A stretch of 44,820 bases of DNA from CAYSCW01 sp964429795. GTDB lineage: Bacteria; Acidobacteriota; Aminicenantia; Aminicenantales; Aminicenantaceae. Location: contig CAYSCW010000026.1 of assembly GCA_964429795.1 (NCBI GenBank), positions 1 to 44,820 of the forward strand, read 5' to 3'. The notes below the pieces were generated by a model. The model did not search any database. It had not been told where the DNA came from and saw only the letters and a list, made by a program, of their open reading frames with translations. The translations under genes and the position numbers were made by a program. How positions within the stretch are numbered: the first letter of the stretch is position 1; every line of letters starts with the position of its first letter. Below, piece by piece: positions 18,177 through 26,535 of the stretch.

Positions 18177-18455
18177 CTATGAATCGAGGAATAATTCTTG
18201 CTTAATTTTTTCCTCGTATTCTGGAAAATAATTCTTGATGATTCTTAGGTCAAACTTAGATAGTATAGATTCTTTGGATTCTCTCTTCAGCAAAAATTCA
18301 AAAGACTTTTTGACCAACTCTTCTTTGGGAATCTCACCGTTGCTTAAATCTTGGTAATACCCATCATCCAAAGTCACCAAGTGTTCTGTTTGGGTCTCCC
18401 TCTCTTTAATGATGACCACAAATTCCTGATCGGTTTTCTTATTGACTTGAATCAT
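18177..18455 (-). CDS. small conserved hypothetical protein
   Basis: A 92-residue acidic protein without signal or membrane segment. It starts with two beta-like strands (DQEFVVIIKERETQTEHLVT), then LDDGYYQDLSNGEIPKEELV and helices ending in NYFPEYEEKIKQEL. I recall similar proteins in anaerobic bacteria without assigned function. It lies directly downstream of the fused COG1149 ATPase on the same strand, so it may be the last gene of the redox operon. It is the first gene beyond the IS. Confidence 0.6.
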   Translation of the reverse strand: MIQVNKKTDQEFVVIIKERETQTEHLVTLDDGYYQDLSNGEIPKEELVKKSFEFLLKRESKESILSKFDLRIIKNYFPEYEEKIKQELFLDS

Positions 18456-18507
18456 TTCGAATGACCTTAATGGAATTCGCCAATGCCCTTTGAGTCTTCC
18501 ATTTTTA

Positions 18508-20340
18508 TTACCATGTAAGATATTTAACCTTATCCCAGATATTTTTTATACTTTCAGTGATAGGGCCCTGAGTATACTCAACCACCGAAAGTTTGCTCAT
18601 TTGAGCATCAGTTATTTTTTTATCATAGGGTATTATTCCTATAAATTCAGCATGGCAATGTTGACTTAAAAGCTTTATTTTCTCAGTTATCTCCATATTT
18701 AAATCATATTTGTTCACCACAATCCCTGACGGTATCCCAAAGTGCCTGGTGACCTTTAAAATACGATCCAGATCATGGATGCCCGATACAGTTGGTTCTG
18801 TAACCACTAAAGCATAAGTTGAACCAGTCAAAGAGGCTATAACGGGGCACCCGGTACCAGGGGAGCCATCTATTATTGCTTCATTGATCCCTGCCTGTTG
18901 AGCAAGTTGGGCTTCTTTGTTTCTTACCAGTGTCACCAGTCTTCCTGAGTTTTCTTCAGCAATCCCCAGTTTTGCATGGCTCATCGGACCAAATCTTGTC
19001 TCTGAGACAAACCATTCTCCGTTCACAGCATCCTCTATACTTACTGCTTTATCTTCGCATACAAGATAACAAACTCCACATCCCTCACAAGCAAACTGGT
19101 CAATAGAAAAGCAGGATTTATTATTGGCCACTTCCTCTCTGATGGCCAAAAATCGACATGCTTCTTTACATTTACCGCATCCCGTGCATTTATCTTGCTT
19201 TATTTCTGCAATCACTCCTCCGCTGAAGTCTCCCCTTGCTTTAATTTGAGGATCTAGAATGAGATGTAAATCCGCGGCATCAACGTCACAGTCAGAAATG
19301 ACTGTCTTTTTAGCTAAAGCAGCAAAGGAGGCAGCTATAGAGGTTTTACCTGTTCCACCTTTCCCGCTTATGATGACAAGCTCTTTAGGTCTTCTTCCTC
19401 CAGGAGTCCCGTATTGTTTAGCCTTTTCTATTTTCTTTTTTTTTCTCCGCTGTTTTTTTCTCTCCGTTTTTCTAACAATTCTCTTCTCCTTGCTTGCCTT
19501 AATTATTTTATCAGCGATTTCTTCAAACAGCTTTTTATACTGGGGAAGTTTCTCTATGACCAGATCTCCTCTGGAATATGTTTCTGCTATTTTACGGTCA
19601 TCTGGAATCTCTGCCACTACTTTGAGTTTTTCACGGCTCAAATACTCCTTTAAATTATTATCCCTGTAGTCAGCCCGATTCACTATAACCACAGGCTCCT
19701 GCCCGACTTCCCGTGACATATCCACGGCTAATTTTAAATCATTAATGCTAAAAGGGGTGGGATCAGTCACTAGAACACATAAATCTACATCTTTTACTGT
19801 CTCCACCACCGGGCAGGCTGTTCCGGGGGAAGAATCGAGGATGTTGATTCCTTCTCCTATATGGTTTTTTACTTTTTTAACTAACCTTGGTGACATGCCT
19901 CCTTCTGCGGTTTCAAGAAGAGCATAGTGAAAGTTTATCGGGCCACTTTTTCCGTGACTTAATGTGCCTATTTTTCTTTCTTCTTCCACCACTGCATCTG
20001 TAGGACAGACGACTTGACACGCTCCACAGGCATGGCACAGCTCTTTGAAAAACAGAACTTTCTCTTTTATCACGGCAATTGCATTGTAATGGCATGAGTT
20101 AGCGCATTCGCCGCAGTTTATACATTTTTCTTCGTCGACTCTGGTGGAAGATAGAAGCATAACATCCTCTTCCTTATCAATATGAGGCTTCAGGAAAAGG
20201 TGTCCATTTGGTTCTTCCACATCACAATCCAGATACTGAATCCTTCTCCCTTTTTTTGCTAGAGTAGCTGCTATGTTGGTAGCGATAAATGTTTTACCTG
20301 TACCGCCTTTGCCGCTTGAAAAGGCTATTTTTATGACCAT
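18508..20340 (-). CDS. tandem fusion of two MinD-like ATPases, each with an inserted 2x[4Fe-4S] ferredoxin (COG1149 x2)
   Basis: The 610-residue protein holds two complete MinD/Mrp-superfamily ATPases in one chain. The N-half has a deviant Walker A SGKGGTGKT (9-17), switch DCDVEEPN (38-45) and cluster ligands Cys73/76/79/83 and 102/105/108/112. The C-half has SGKGGTGKT (325-333), DCDVDAAD and Cys385/388/391/395 and 418/421/424/428. They are joined by a Lys/Arg-rich linker (about 282-318). COG1149 proteins usually occur as two adjacent genes, and exactly that split pair, in the same order, is at 33.4-35.1 kb. ATP-gated electron transfer or metallocofactor handling is likely; the target is unknown. 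It lies downstream of hdrB and the thioredoxin-fold protein. Confidence 0.9.
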   Translation of the reverse strand: MVIKIAFSSGKGGTGKTFIATNIAATLAKKGRRIQYLDCDVEEPNGHLFLKPHIDKEEDVMLLSSTRVDEEKCINCGECANSCHYNAIAVIKEKVLFFKELCHACGACQVVCPTDAVVEEERKIGTLSHGKSGPINFHYALLETAEGGMSPRLVKKVKNHIGEGINILDSSPGTACPVVETVKDVDLCVLVTDPTPFSINDLKLAVDMSREVGQEPVVIVNRADYRDNNLKEYLSREKLKVVAEIPDDRKIAETYSRGDLVIEKLPQYKKLFEEIADKIIKASKEKRIVRKTERKKQRRKKKKIEKAKQYGTPGGRRPKELVIISGKGGTGKTSIAASFAALAKKTVISDCDVDAADLHLILDPQIKARGDFSGGVIAEIKQDKCTGCGKCKEACRFLAIREEVANNKSCFSIDQFACEGCGVCYLVCEDKAVSIEDAVNGEWFVSETRFGPMSHAKLGIAEENSGRLVTLVRNKEAQLAQQAGINEAIIDGSPGTGCPVIASLTGSTYALVVTEPTVSGIHDLDRILKVTRHFGIPSGIVVNKYDLNMEITEKIKLLSQHCHAEFIGIIPYDKKITDAQMSKLSVVEYTQGPITESIKNIWDKVKYLTW

Positions 20341-20462
20341 TTGCCTCCTTCCTTTGCTTCTATTCTGATAGATCTTATAGCGTCAGTCTTTTGCTCATTT
20401 TTTGGCAAGAAGGTTTTCTATTCTTGAGATCATGTCGATAAATTCTAATACTTGTAAAATTT

Positions 20463-21512
20463 TTATTTTAAATGAATTTTAATTTTTTCCTCTAACGCAT
20501 CTTGAGGTATGGCACCGATGATAGAGTCGACTTTCTGTCCCTTTTTAAATACGAGCAGGGTGGGAATAGACATGATGCTAAAACGGTCAGCGATTACTTT
20601 GTTTTGGTCTATGTTCAATTTGGCAAATGCTATTTTTCCTTTGTATTTTTTAGCCAGATTTTCAATTATTGGATGAACCATAAGACAAGGAGCGCACCAT
20701 TCTGCCCAACAATCAATGACTATGAGCGGATATTTTTTAATGGCTTCATCAAAATTGGAAGTCGATAATATCACAGGATAATCTGGATTATCCACGAGTT
20801 TATCCTTTTTTCTTTCTTCTTCTTCCATTTTGGCCAGAATTTCGTCTTTATTTGACGAGCCATGAAGGATCAGTTGATAGATGAGCTTCTCTTCCGAAAC
20901 AAAACCAGAAATTAAAGAGTCTTGATTTCCATTGATTAAAACAAATGGCAGGCCAGGAACGTTAGAAATTTTTGCCCTTTTTATAGCTTCTTCTACCTCT
21001 AAAGCCCGGCTTATAATTTTGCCAGGTCGTTCAATCGCTGTTCGATTACTCAAAAGGACAGCCTGACTGGCTACAGGAGAGTCCAAATTGAAATAAGTCT
21101 CGATAAGTATATTTTTGTCTATATTTTCTAATTTTTCCTTCACGGATTGATCTAGACCGCTTTTCCTTTGAGAAACAAGAGAGATTGTCTCAAAGAGTGC
21201 ACTTGCTATATGACCGGCAGGAACTCCCCAAAACTGAATGGAATAACCGTTATTTTTGCCGATGACAATAGTTGGAGAAAAGGATAAATTCAATTCTTTT
21301 GCTGCTTCATCTCCAAGGCTTAAATATTCTGCTTTTATTTTTTTATTTATTTGAGAAAGCTCTTTTACCAGTTCTTTACTAAATCGAGCATACTCAGGAT
21401 CTTCACCACTAATAATGATATCCCGAGTGAAAACTTTCACATCCACATCTTCTTTTAATTCCTGACTATACTTTCTTTCTAAAAATTCTCTTGTTTGAGA
21501 GTCAAATAACAT
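20463..21512 (-). CDS. three-domain thioredoxin-fold protein: degenerate PDO-like N-part plus active thioredoxin
   Basis: Residues about 1-215 resemble the two-fold protein disulfide oxidoreductase / AhpF N-terminal module. However, the usual CPYC active site of the second fold is replaced by SPVA (about 147-150, numbered from the TTG at 21518) and the first fold also has no CxxC. Residues about 245-351 form a normal thioredoxin with WCAPC (274-278) and the cis-proline in SIPT (317-320). The chain thus has one working dithiol on a non-catalytic scaffold, perhaps for docking. AAGGAG precedes both the TTG at 21518 and the ATG at 21512. It lies between hdrB and the fused ATPases. Confidence 0.85.
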   Translation of the reverse strand: MLFDSQTREFLERKYSQELKEDVDVKVFTRDIIISGEDPEYARFSKELVKELSQINKKIKAEYLSLGDEAAKELNLSFSPTIVIGKNNGYSIQFWGVPAGHIASALFETISLVSQRKSGLDQSVKEKLENIDKNILIETYFNLDSPVASQAVLLSNRTAIERPGKIISRALEVEEAIKRAKISNVPGLPFVLINGNQDSLISGFVSEEKLIYQLILHGSSNKDEILAKMEEEERKKDKLVDNPDYPVILSTSNFDEAIKKYPLIVIDCWAEWCAPCLMVHPIIENLAKKYKGKIAFAKLNIDQNKVIADRFSIMSIPTLLVFKKGQKVDSIIGAIPQDALEEKIKIHLK

Positions 21513-21558
21513 CCTCAATTTTCTCCTTTCATGTTTTGTTAAAGGATTTCCGTTTTCT

Positions 21559-22449
21559 TTAAATCTTCCTTTTTATTCCCGCTTTAGCGAGCAGATTATT
21601 CGAAGAGACTGTGTTTAAATCCAGTCCAAGGTCGCTTTTCGGATCTCCACCCAAAGCCATACCTAGAAGCTGAGGATAAAGAAGTACTGGAATATTGTAT
21701 TTTTTTTTAAACTGCTCATTTATCACTTTTTGTTGATCGCTATACATAAGATAACAAGTTTGGCAATGGACGACCATACAGTCTATTTCTTGGGCCATTA
21801 GATTATCAAGCTTTTTTTGTACTAGATAAAAAGCGACCTCCCTGGAAACAGGAAAACTCTTTCCCCCACAGCACAAATTGAGGGTCTCATACTGCACAGC
21901 AAAGGCTCCCGCCGCAGAAATAAGTTGATGAAGAGTCTTGGGATTGTCAGGATCATCAAATCCCGCATATGCCGATTCCGGCTTCAGATAATGACAGCCA
22001 TAATGAGGAGCGACTCGTAGGTTAGATAAATCTACTTTTATCCTTTCTTTTATTCTATCAACACCTATGTCCTCGTATAAAACTTTTGAAATATGTTTCA
22101 CTTTGGCGTTTCCCTTATACTTTAAGCCTATTTTTTTTAATTTATTATTGACTCTGTCTCTTGTCTCTTGATTTTTTAATCTCTCCACAGACTCTGCTAA
22201 ATGTCCGGTACAGGCTGCACAAAGTGTGAGAATATCCAGTCCTTTTTCTTCAGCAAAAGCTAAATTCATGGCTGCTAACAATAATCCAGCTTCTTGGCTT
22301 AAATTGACCTGGTTGATTCCACAGCAGACAAAATCTTCATTGTCCACCAGCTCAATCCCCAACTGCCTACACACCCATCGAGAAGAAAGCTCATACTGAA
22401 TGACTTGAGTTGGAGTCGTGCAACCTAAAAATAAAGCATATCTATTCAT
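21559..22449 (-). CDS. hdrB: heterodisulfide reductase subunit B-like protein
   Basis: A 296-residue CCG-domain protein. The first CCG motif is Cys10, Cys42-Cys43, Cys77, Cys80; the second includes GCHYLKPE, LCCGGKS and HCQTC. In HdrB these bind the paired non-cubane [4Fe-4S] clusters that reduce the disulfide. It begins one base after the hdrC stop codon (TGA-ATG), so the two are translationally coupled. No methanogenesis genes are present, so the substrate is probably not CoM-S-S-CoB; another disulfide or protein thiol is likelier. Confidence 0.93.
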   Translation of the reverse strand: MNRYALFLGCTTPTQVIQYELSSRWVCRQLGIELVDNEDFVCCGINQVNLSQEAGLLLAAMNLAFAEEKGLDILTLCAACTGHLAESVERLKNQETRDRVNNKLKKIGLKYKGNAKVKHISKVLYEDIGVDRIKERIKVDLSNLRVAPHYGCHYLKPESAYAGFDDPDNPKTLHQLISAAGAFAVQYETLNLCCGGKSFPVSREVAFYLVQKKLDNLMAQEIDCMVVHCQTCYLMYSDQQKVINEQFKKKYNIPVLLYPQLLGMALGGDPKSDLGLDLNTVSSNNLLAKAGIKRKI

Positions 22450-22977
22450 TCAACTATGTTTCTCTGCTTTAATTTTATCAAGGCCCGCTAATTGTATTAA
22501 TTTTTTGGCTTTTGTCCCTTCACTTTTTAAAACCGGGAGAGAGAGGGACTCCCTCTTCTTTGCCAAAGCCTCATCTAAGGGGAATATTAAGCCTGTTTTT
22601 TTAACCTGTTGCGTTTGTTTGACCCACGAAGCAGGGGCATAGCCCTTTTTTGCGGCCATGTTTTTCAACACATTTAATATATTAAAAAACTTCACATTCT
22701 GGGGGCATCGCTGTTCACAATTATGACATGTTACACAATACCAAATATATGGGTTGCTCAAGACCTCTTTTCTCATTCCCAGTTTCACCATTTTAGCTAA
22801 TTTTCTAGGGCTGTATTCAGGAAAAATTTCATGAACAGGGCACCCGGCGGTACAGGTTCCACAAGCAAAGCAAGCATTTAATCCTTGCGTTTCTTCATGT
22901 TTCAAAACTTCGAATTTAAAACTTGGATCAAGTTTTGCTACTCGAATTGTTCCTCTGTTGCTTTCAGCCTGTTTCAT
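22450..22977 (-). CDS. hdrC: heterodisulfide reductase subunit C-like ferredoxin
   Basis: The protein carries two [4Fe-4S] motifs, CFACGTCTAGCP and CVTCHNCEQRCP, with the HdrC spacing, followed by a Lys-rich C-terminal tail. It would pass electrons from HdrA to HdrB. The ATG at 22977 has AGAGGTG upstream and is preferred to the in-frame TTG at 22995, which would overlap the preceding thioredoxin gene. It is the middle gene of trx-hdrC-hdrB. Confidence 0.93.
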   Translation of the reverse strand: MKQAESNRGTIRVAKLDPSFKFEVLKHEETQGLNACFACGTCTAGCPVHEIFPEYSPRKLAKMVKLGMRKEVLSNPYIWYCVTCHNCEQRCPQNVKFFNILNVLKNMAAKKGYAPASWVKQTQQVKKTGLIFPLDEALAKKRESLSLPVLKSEGTKAKKLIQLAGLDKIKAEKHS

Positions 22978-22984
22978 CTTATTT

Positions 22985-23248
22985 TCACCTCTCAAGCTCT
23001 TCTAAAATCGCTTTCTTTAATTCTTCTTTACCAGGAACCCCTATAAATTTAAGGATCCCGTTAACAACTACTGCAGGAACAGACATTATTTCATATTGGG
23101 CTGCTCTTGCTGTATCAACAGTAATATCAACTTCTTCAACCGTTAATTTATCTCCAAATTCGCCGGATAATTCTTTGAGCATTTCTTTGACCGCAGGACA
23201 GCCTACACATCCAGGAGACATAAATTCTTCTACATATACTTCTTCCAT
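22985..23248 (-). CDS. small thioredoxin/glutaredoxin-like protein
   Basis: An 87-residue mini-thioredoxin of the archaeal-type small redox protein class. The active site is SPGCVGC (Cys14, Cys17), the cis-proline lies in SVPAVVVNG and the C-terminus is GVPGKEELKKAI. It is placed between hdrA and hdrC in one transcription unit, which suggests it is the protein disulfide partner of the Hdr complex or of the flavoprotein upstream. It is likely cytosolic. Confidence 0.88.
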   Translation of the reverse strand: MEEVYVEEFMSPGCVGCPAVKEMLKELSGEFGDKLTVEEVDITVDTARAAQYEIMSVPAVVVNGILKFIGVPGKEELKKAILEELER

Positions 23249-23254
23249 AGTCCA

Positions 23255-25045
23255 TCAACCTCCTTGATTCAATTGACTTGCTCTTACTACAAATTCAGGA
23301 AGCTTTATTTTTGCTTTCCTTAGTTCACCATCCACACAGGAGGCTGCTGCCTTGGCCTGGACGATTGAGTCAGGAATATCTTTAGGGCCTTGGGCAGCGC
23401 CGCATATATAAATTCCACGGACATTTGTTTCCACAGGGCGAAGCTTAGGATGCATTTCTTTAAAAAAGCCATTCTCATCCAGTTCAATTCCAAGAACCTG
23501 CGAAAGCTGTCTGGTGCCTGAAGAGGGGATGGTGGCGCAGGAGAGAACAACTAGGTCTGCTTCTATTTCTAGGAGATGACATATATCAGGGTCTTCCACT
23601 TTCAAAAGAAGATTCTTTGTATCTGATTTTTCGATAACTTCGCTGGGTCTTCCGCGGATAAAATTGATTCCCAATTCCCTGGTTCTTCTGTAATATTCTT
23701 CAAAACCTTTACCCACAGTACGCATATCTATAAAACAAATATAGATCTCAGAATCAGGCAAGATCAATTCTTTAATCATCTGGGCATGCTTCAAAGCATA
23801 CATACAGCAGATATTGGAACAATACTCATTTGCGTTTTTGTCCCGTGAGCCCACGCATTGAATCATAACAATACTTTTTGGCTCTTGTCCGTCGGTTGGT
23901 CTCACCAGCTTACCTCCTGTGGGACCATCGATGTCTAAAAGTCGAGCCAGTTGAAATTGGGTAATAACGTTACCATATCGTCCGTATCCATATTCACTCT
24001 TGGCTGTTGGATTATATTCATCAAAACCTGTAGCAACAATGATTGCACCTGCTTTTATGTCTATTGTTTGATTTTCCTGCTCAAAGTCTATAGCTTGAGT
24101 AGGGCATACCTTTTCGCATAAGCGGCAAACATCTTTTCTGAAATAAAGACAATTTTGGGCATCAACAACCGCTTTTTTAGGGATTGCCTGATCATAAGGA
24201 ATGTATACAGCCTTTCTTTTTCCCATCCCCGCAGAATATTCACTATCCATCACTTTAACAGGGCACTTCTCCACACACTCTCCACAACCGGTACATTTTT
24301 CTATATCAATATACCTGGGTCTCTGGACTACCTCGACATTAAAGTTCCCTATATAACCCTTCATACTCTTTAATTCTGAATTTGTTAACAAGGTTATATT
24401 GGGGTGGATATTGGCATATGCTGTTTTGGGAGCTAATATACAGGGAGCACAATCATTTGTTGGAAAAACCTTGTAGAGCAATGCCATCTTCCCCCCAATA
24501 GTAGGCAGCCTCTCCACAATAAAAACTTTATAGCCCTTATCTGCTAGATCCAATCCTGCTTCCAGACCAGCCACTCCTCCTCCTATGACTAAAACGGATT
24601 GTTCCGTTTTCACTTCAACCATAGGAATCAATCGTTTCAGCCTCATCCTTTTTACGGCTAACTCAACCAGATTCTTTGATTTTTCTAATGCAAGTTGGGA
24701 GTCGACCTTCTGAGGACTTCCATGCATAGTCCATTTTCTGGTGTCAATTAAATCCACAAACTGGGGTTTTATTCCTGCCTTTTCTCCACATCGCTGAAAA
24801 GTCAAAAGATGGAGAGAAGGAGCACAAGCAGCCACAACCACTCTATCCAATTTCTGGTCTTGAATAGCCTTTTGAATGTCAACCTGGCCATCTTCAGAAC
24901 AGCTGAACTTATTATCCACAACATACGCCACTCCCTGTATGTGTTTTGAACTTTCTACTAAAGCTTCAATATTTAAGCCTCCAGCAATGTTTTTACCACA
25001 GTGACATATAAAGACACCGATTCGTTTTTCTTTTTTGGCGTTCAT
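23255..25045 (-). CDS. hdrA: heterodisulfide reductase subunit A-like FAD/Fe-S protein
   Basis: A 596-residue HdrA. It has the N-terminal FICHCGKNI segment (Cys14, Cys16), FAD-binding VLVIGGGVAGLEAG (151-164), NDCAPCILAPK (Cys199, Cys202), and ferredoxin motifs at Cys251/254/257/261 and Cys299/307/310/314. The QCVGSRD and YCSNICC patterns and the C-terminal GIYICGAAQGPKDI FAD motif follow. HdrA is the flavin-based bifurcating subunit in known Hdr complexes. Neither MvhD nor hydrogenase genes are nearby, so the electron donor is unclear; ferredoxin or NADH via partners elsewhere is possible. Confidence 0.94.
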   Translation of the reverse strand: MNAKKEKRIGVFICHCGKNIAGGLNIEALVESSKHIQGVAYVVDNKFSCSEDGQVDIQKAIQDQKLDRVVVAACAPSLHLLTFQRCGEKAGIKPQFVDLIDTRKWTMHGSPQKVDSQLALEKSKNLVELAVKRMRLKRLIPMVEVKTEQSVLVIGGGVAGLEAGLDLADKGYKVFIVERLPTIGGKMALLYKVFPTNDCAPCILAPKTAYANIHPNITLLTNSELKSMKGYIGNFNVEVVQRPRYIDIEKCTGCGECVEKCPVKVMDSEYSAGMGKRKAVYIPYDQAIPKKAVVDAQNCLYFRKDVCRLCEKVCPTQAIDFEQENQTIDIKAGAIIVATGFDEYNPTAKSEYGYGRYGNVITQFQLARLLDIDGPTGGKLVRPTDGQEPKSIVMIQCVGSRDKNANEYCSNICCMYALKHAQMIKELILPDSEIYICFIDMRTVGKGFEEYYRRTRELGINFIRGRPSEVIEKSDTKNLLLKVEDPDICHLLEIEADLVVLSCATIPSSGTRQLSQVLGIELDENGFFKEMHPKLRPVETNVRGIYICGAAQGPKDIPDSIVQAKAAASCVDGELRKAKIKLPEFVVRASQLNQGG

Positions 25046-25124
25046 TTTTTTGGAAATATTAATGTGAAATAATCATGTTCGTGAATAATTCAGGTAATTC
25101 AGTTGCCTTATGTTCTAAGGGCCA

Positions 25125-26039
25125 CTATTTAATATGTTCTAATACATTCAGAGCTGCAGTGGCAGCTTGTGCCACTGCTGCTACTACCAGCTTGGTAGGA
25201 GAAGCAGTTATGTCGCCAACAGCATATACGCGATCAATGTTTGTTCTCCCTCTTTCATCGACAAGAATATAGCCATCTTTGTCGACTTTTATCCCTGACT
25301 CTCGTGCTATCTGACTGTTTGGAATACCTTCTAGCTGAAAAAAGACTCCATCGGTATCTCTCTCTTTTTTTTCACCAGTTTTTTTATTAAATAAAACGAC
25401 GCTCTTTACTTTAATATCTCCTTTGATTTCTTTGAGCTCCATACCGCCAAGAATTTCGACTTTCTGTTCTTCAAGATCTTCTAAGAGAATCTTCTCTGCG
25501 CATAATTCGTCTTTCCCACAAATGATTTTCACATGAGATGCTAATCGAGAAAGAAATATGGCAACTTCTGCTGCCCTTCTATCCTCTCCGACTACGACGG
25601 CTTTCTTTTCTTTGAAAAAGAATCCATCGCATACCGCACAATGACTGATGCCTTTACCGTGGAATTGTTTCTCGCCAGGCACTCCGAGCGCTCCAGGATA
25701 TCTTCCTGAAGCAATAATAACCGCCTCAGCTGAGTAATCAGATTTTCCTGTCTTTACAATAGGCTTTTTGCCTTTAAAGTTTAACCCAACCACTCTCTCA
25801 AATTGATGAATTTTTGCCCCGGTTTTTTGACACTGCTTGACCATTTTATCGACAAGGTCTTTCCCGCTAATTCCCTCACTACAGCCAGGATAGTTCTCAA
25901 GGAAAGGAATTTCAGCCGCATATCCTCCTGCAATTTTTTCTTCAAAAATTATTGTATCAAAGCCGTAATGCGCCAGATAAAAGCCTGCAATGATGCCTCC
26001 TGGTCCTGCGCCAACCACGATTGCATCTCGATGTTGCAT
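25125..26039 (-). CDS. thioredoxin-reductase-like flavoprotein lacking NADPH motifs
   Basis: A 304-residue protein with FAD motif VVGAGPGGIIAG (8-19), redox dithiol CAVC (134-137) in HCAVCDGF and the C-terminal FAD motif VYAVGDITASP, as in bacterial TrxB. The second dinucleotide fold reads VVGEDRRAAE where TrxB has GGGxSA, and the HRR phosphate-binding motif is replaced by CGKDELCAE. NADPH use is therefore doubtful. Clostridial ferredoxin-dependent flavin thioredoxin reductases lack the same motifs. Ferredoxin reduction is my inference. GGAGG precedes the start, and hdrA follows downstream. Confidence 0.85.
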   Translation of the reverse strand: MQHRDAIVVGAGPGGIIAGFYLAHYGFDTIIFEEKIAGGYAAEIPFLENYPGCSEGISGKDLVDKMVKQCQKTGAKIHQFERVVGLNFKGKKPIVKTGKSDYSAEAVIIASGRYPGALGVPGEKQFHGKGISHCAVCDGFFFKEKKAVVVGEDRRAAEVAIFLSRLASHVKIICGKDELCAEKILLEDLEEQKVEILGGMELKEIKGDIKVKSVVLFNKKTGEKKERDTDGVFFQLEGIPNSQIARESGIKVDKDGYILVDERGRTNIDRVYAVGDITASPTKLVVAAVAQAATAALNVLEHIK

Positions 26040-26182
26040 TTTAGCCTCCTTCTCTTTTATTTCTGAAGTTTATTCCTTACCATTCATCCACTAAATATAT
26101 TAATGTCTCTGCGCGCTTGCTTATCTTTCAAAATTCAAATTTTCCTTATTACACAACAGGGTGGGTGAAGCAGCTATCAATC

Positions 26183-26383
26183 CTAAGGAATTTTACAGGT
26201 GGGGCAGACGCCGCTTTCACATTCGGAACTGCTTGTACCTGAAGATGAGAACACTGAGAACTGCTTAATTGGCTTTGGAGTGCCACATTCTGGGCAACTC
26301 ACTCCTTCGTTAGTGGCACCCAGCCTCTGGAGCAGCTCAAATTTTTTACCACATTTTTGGCATTTGTATTCGTAAATAGGCAT
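26183..26383 (-). CDS. FmdB-family zinc ribbon protein
   Basis: A 66-residue protein beginning MPIYEYKCQKCGKKFE, the standard FmdB putative regulatory zinc ribbon, with a second CPEC pair and an extra C-terminal Cys cluster (CESGVCPTC). Metal binding is expected; the role of the family is not established. A second FmdB gene is at 35.9 kb, and both lie next to MBL-fold sequences and COG1149 ATPases. Confidence 0.88.
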   Translation of the reverse strand: MPIYEYKCQKCGKKFELLQRLGATNEGVSCPECGTPKPIKQFSVFSSSGTSSSECESGVCPTCKIP

Positions 26384-26395
26384 TTCTCAACCTCC

Positions 26396-26526
26396 TTGAA
26401 AAGTTTCTTGCCTTTGATATTGATGATTTTTCCGACTCCCACCGCTACAAAATATTTCCCTTCTTGGAACAAAGATATTGCTCTGTTATCGCTCATGGAC
26501 GTTTGACTGAAGTTCATTGCTATCCA
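26396..26526 (-). pseudogene. C-terminal remnant of an MBL-fold hydrolase
   Basis: The frame reads SDNRAISLFQEGKYFVAVGV and then GKIINI, which parallels the end of the intact MBL protein at 35.1 kb (SGEEARILFHEEYKDDFIEI, GVGKEIKI). An in-frame stop lies just upstream and no HxHxDH region remains. The fragment directly precedes fmdB, so the FmdB-MBL association was probably once duplicated here. Confidence 0.55.
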
Positions 26527-26535
26527 CTCTCCAAA

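Noticed and set aside
21559..25045. Methanogenesis-type heterodisulfide reductase
   Set aside because: No Mcr, Mtr, Mvh or F420 genes are seen and the gene context is bacterial; HdrABC homologues are common in bacteria.
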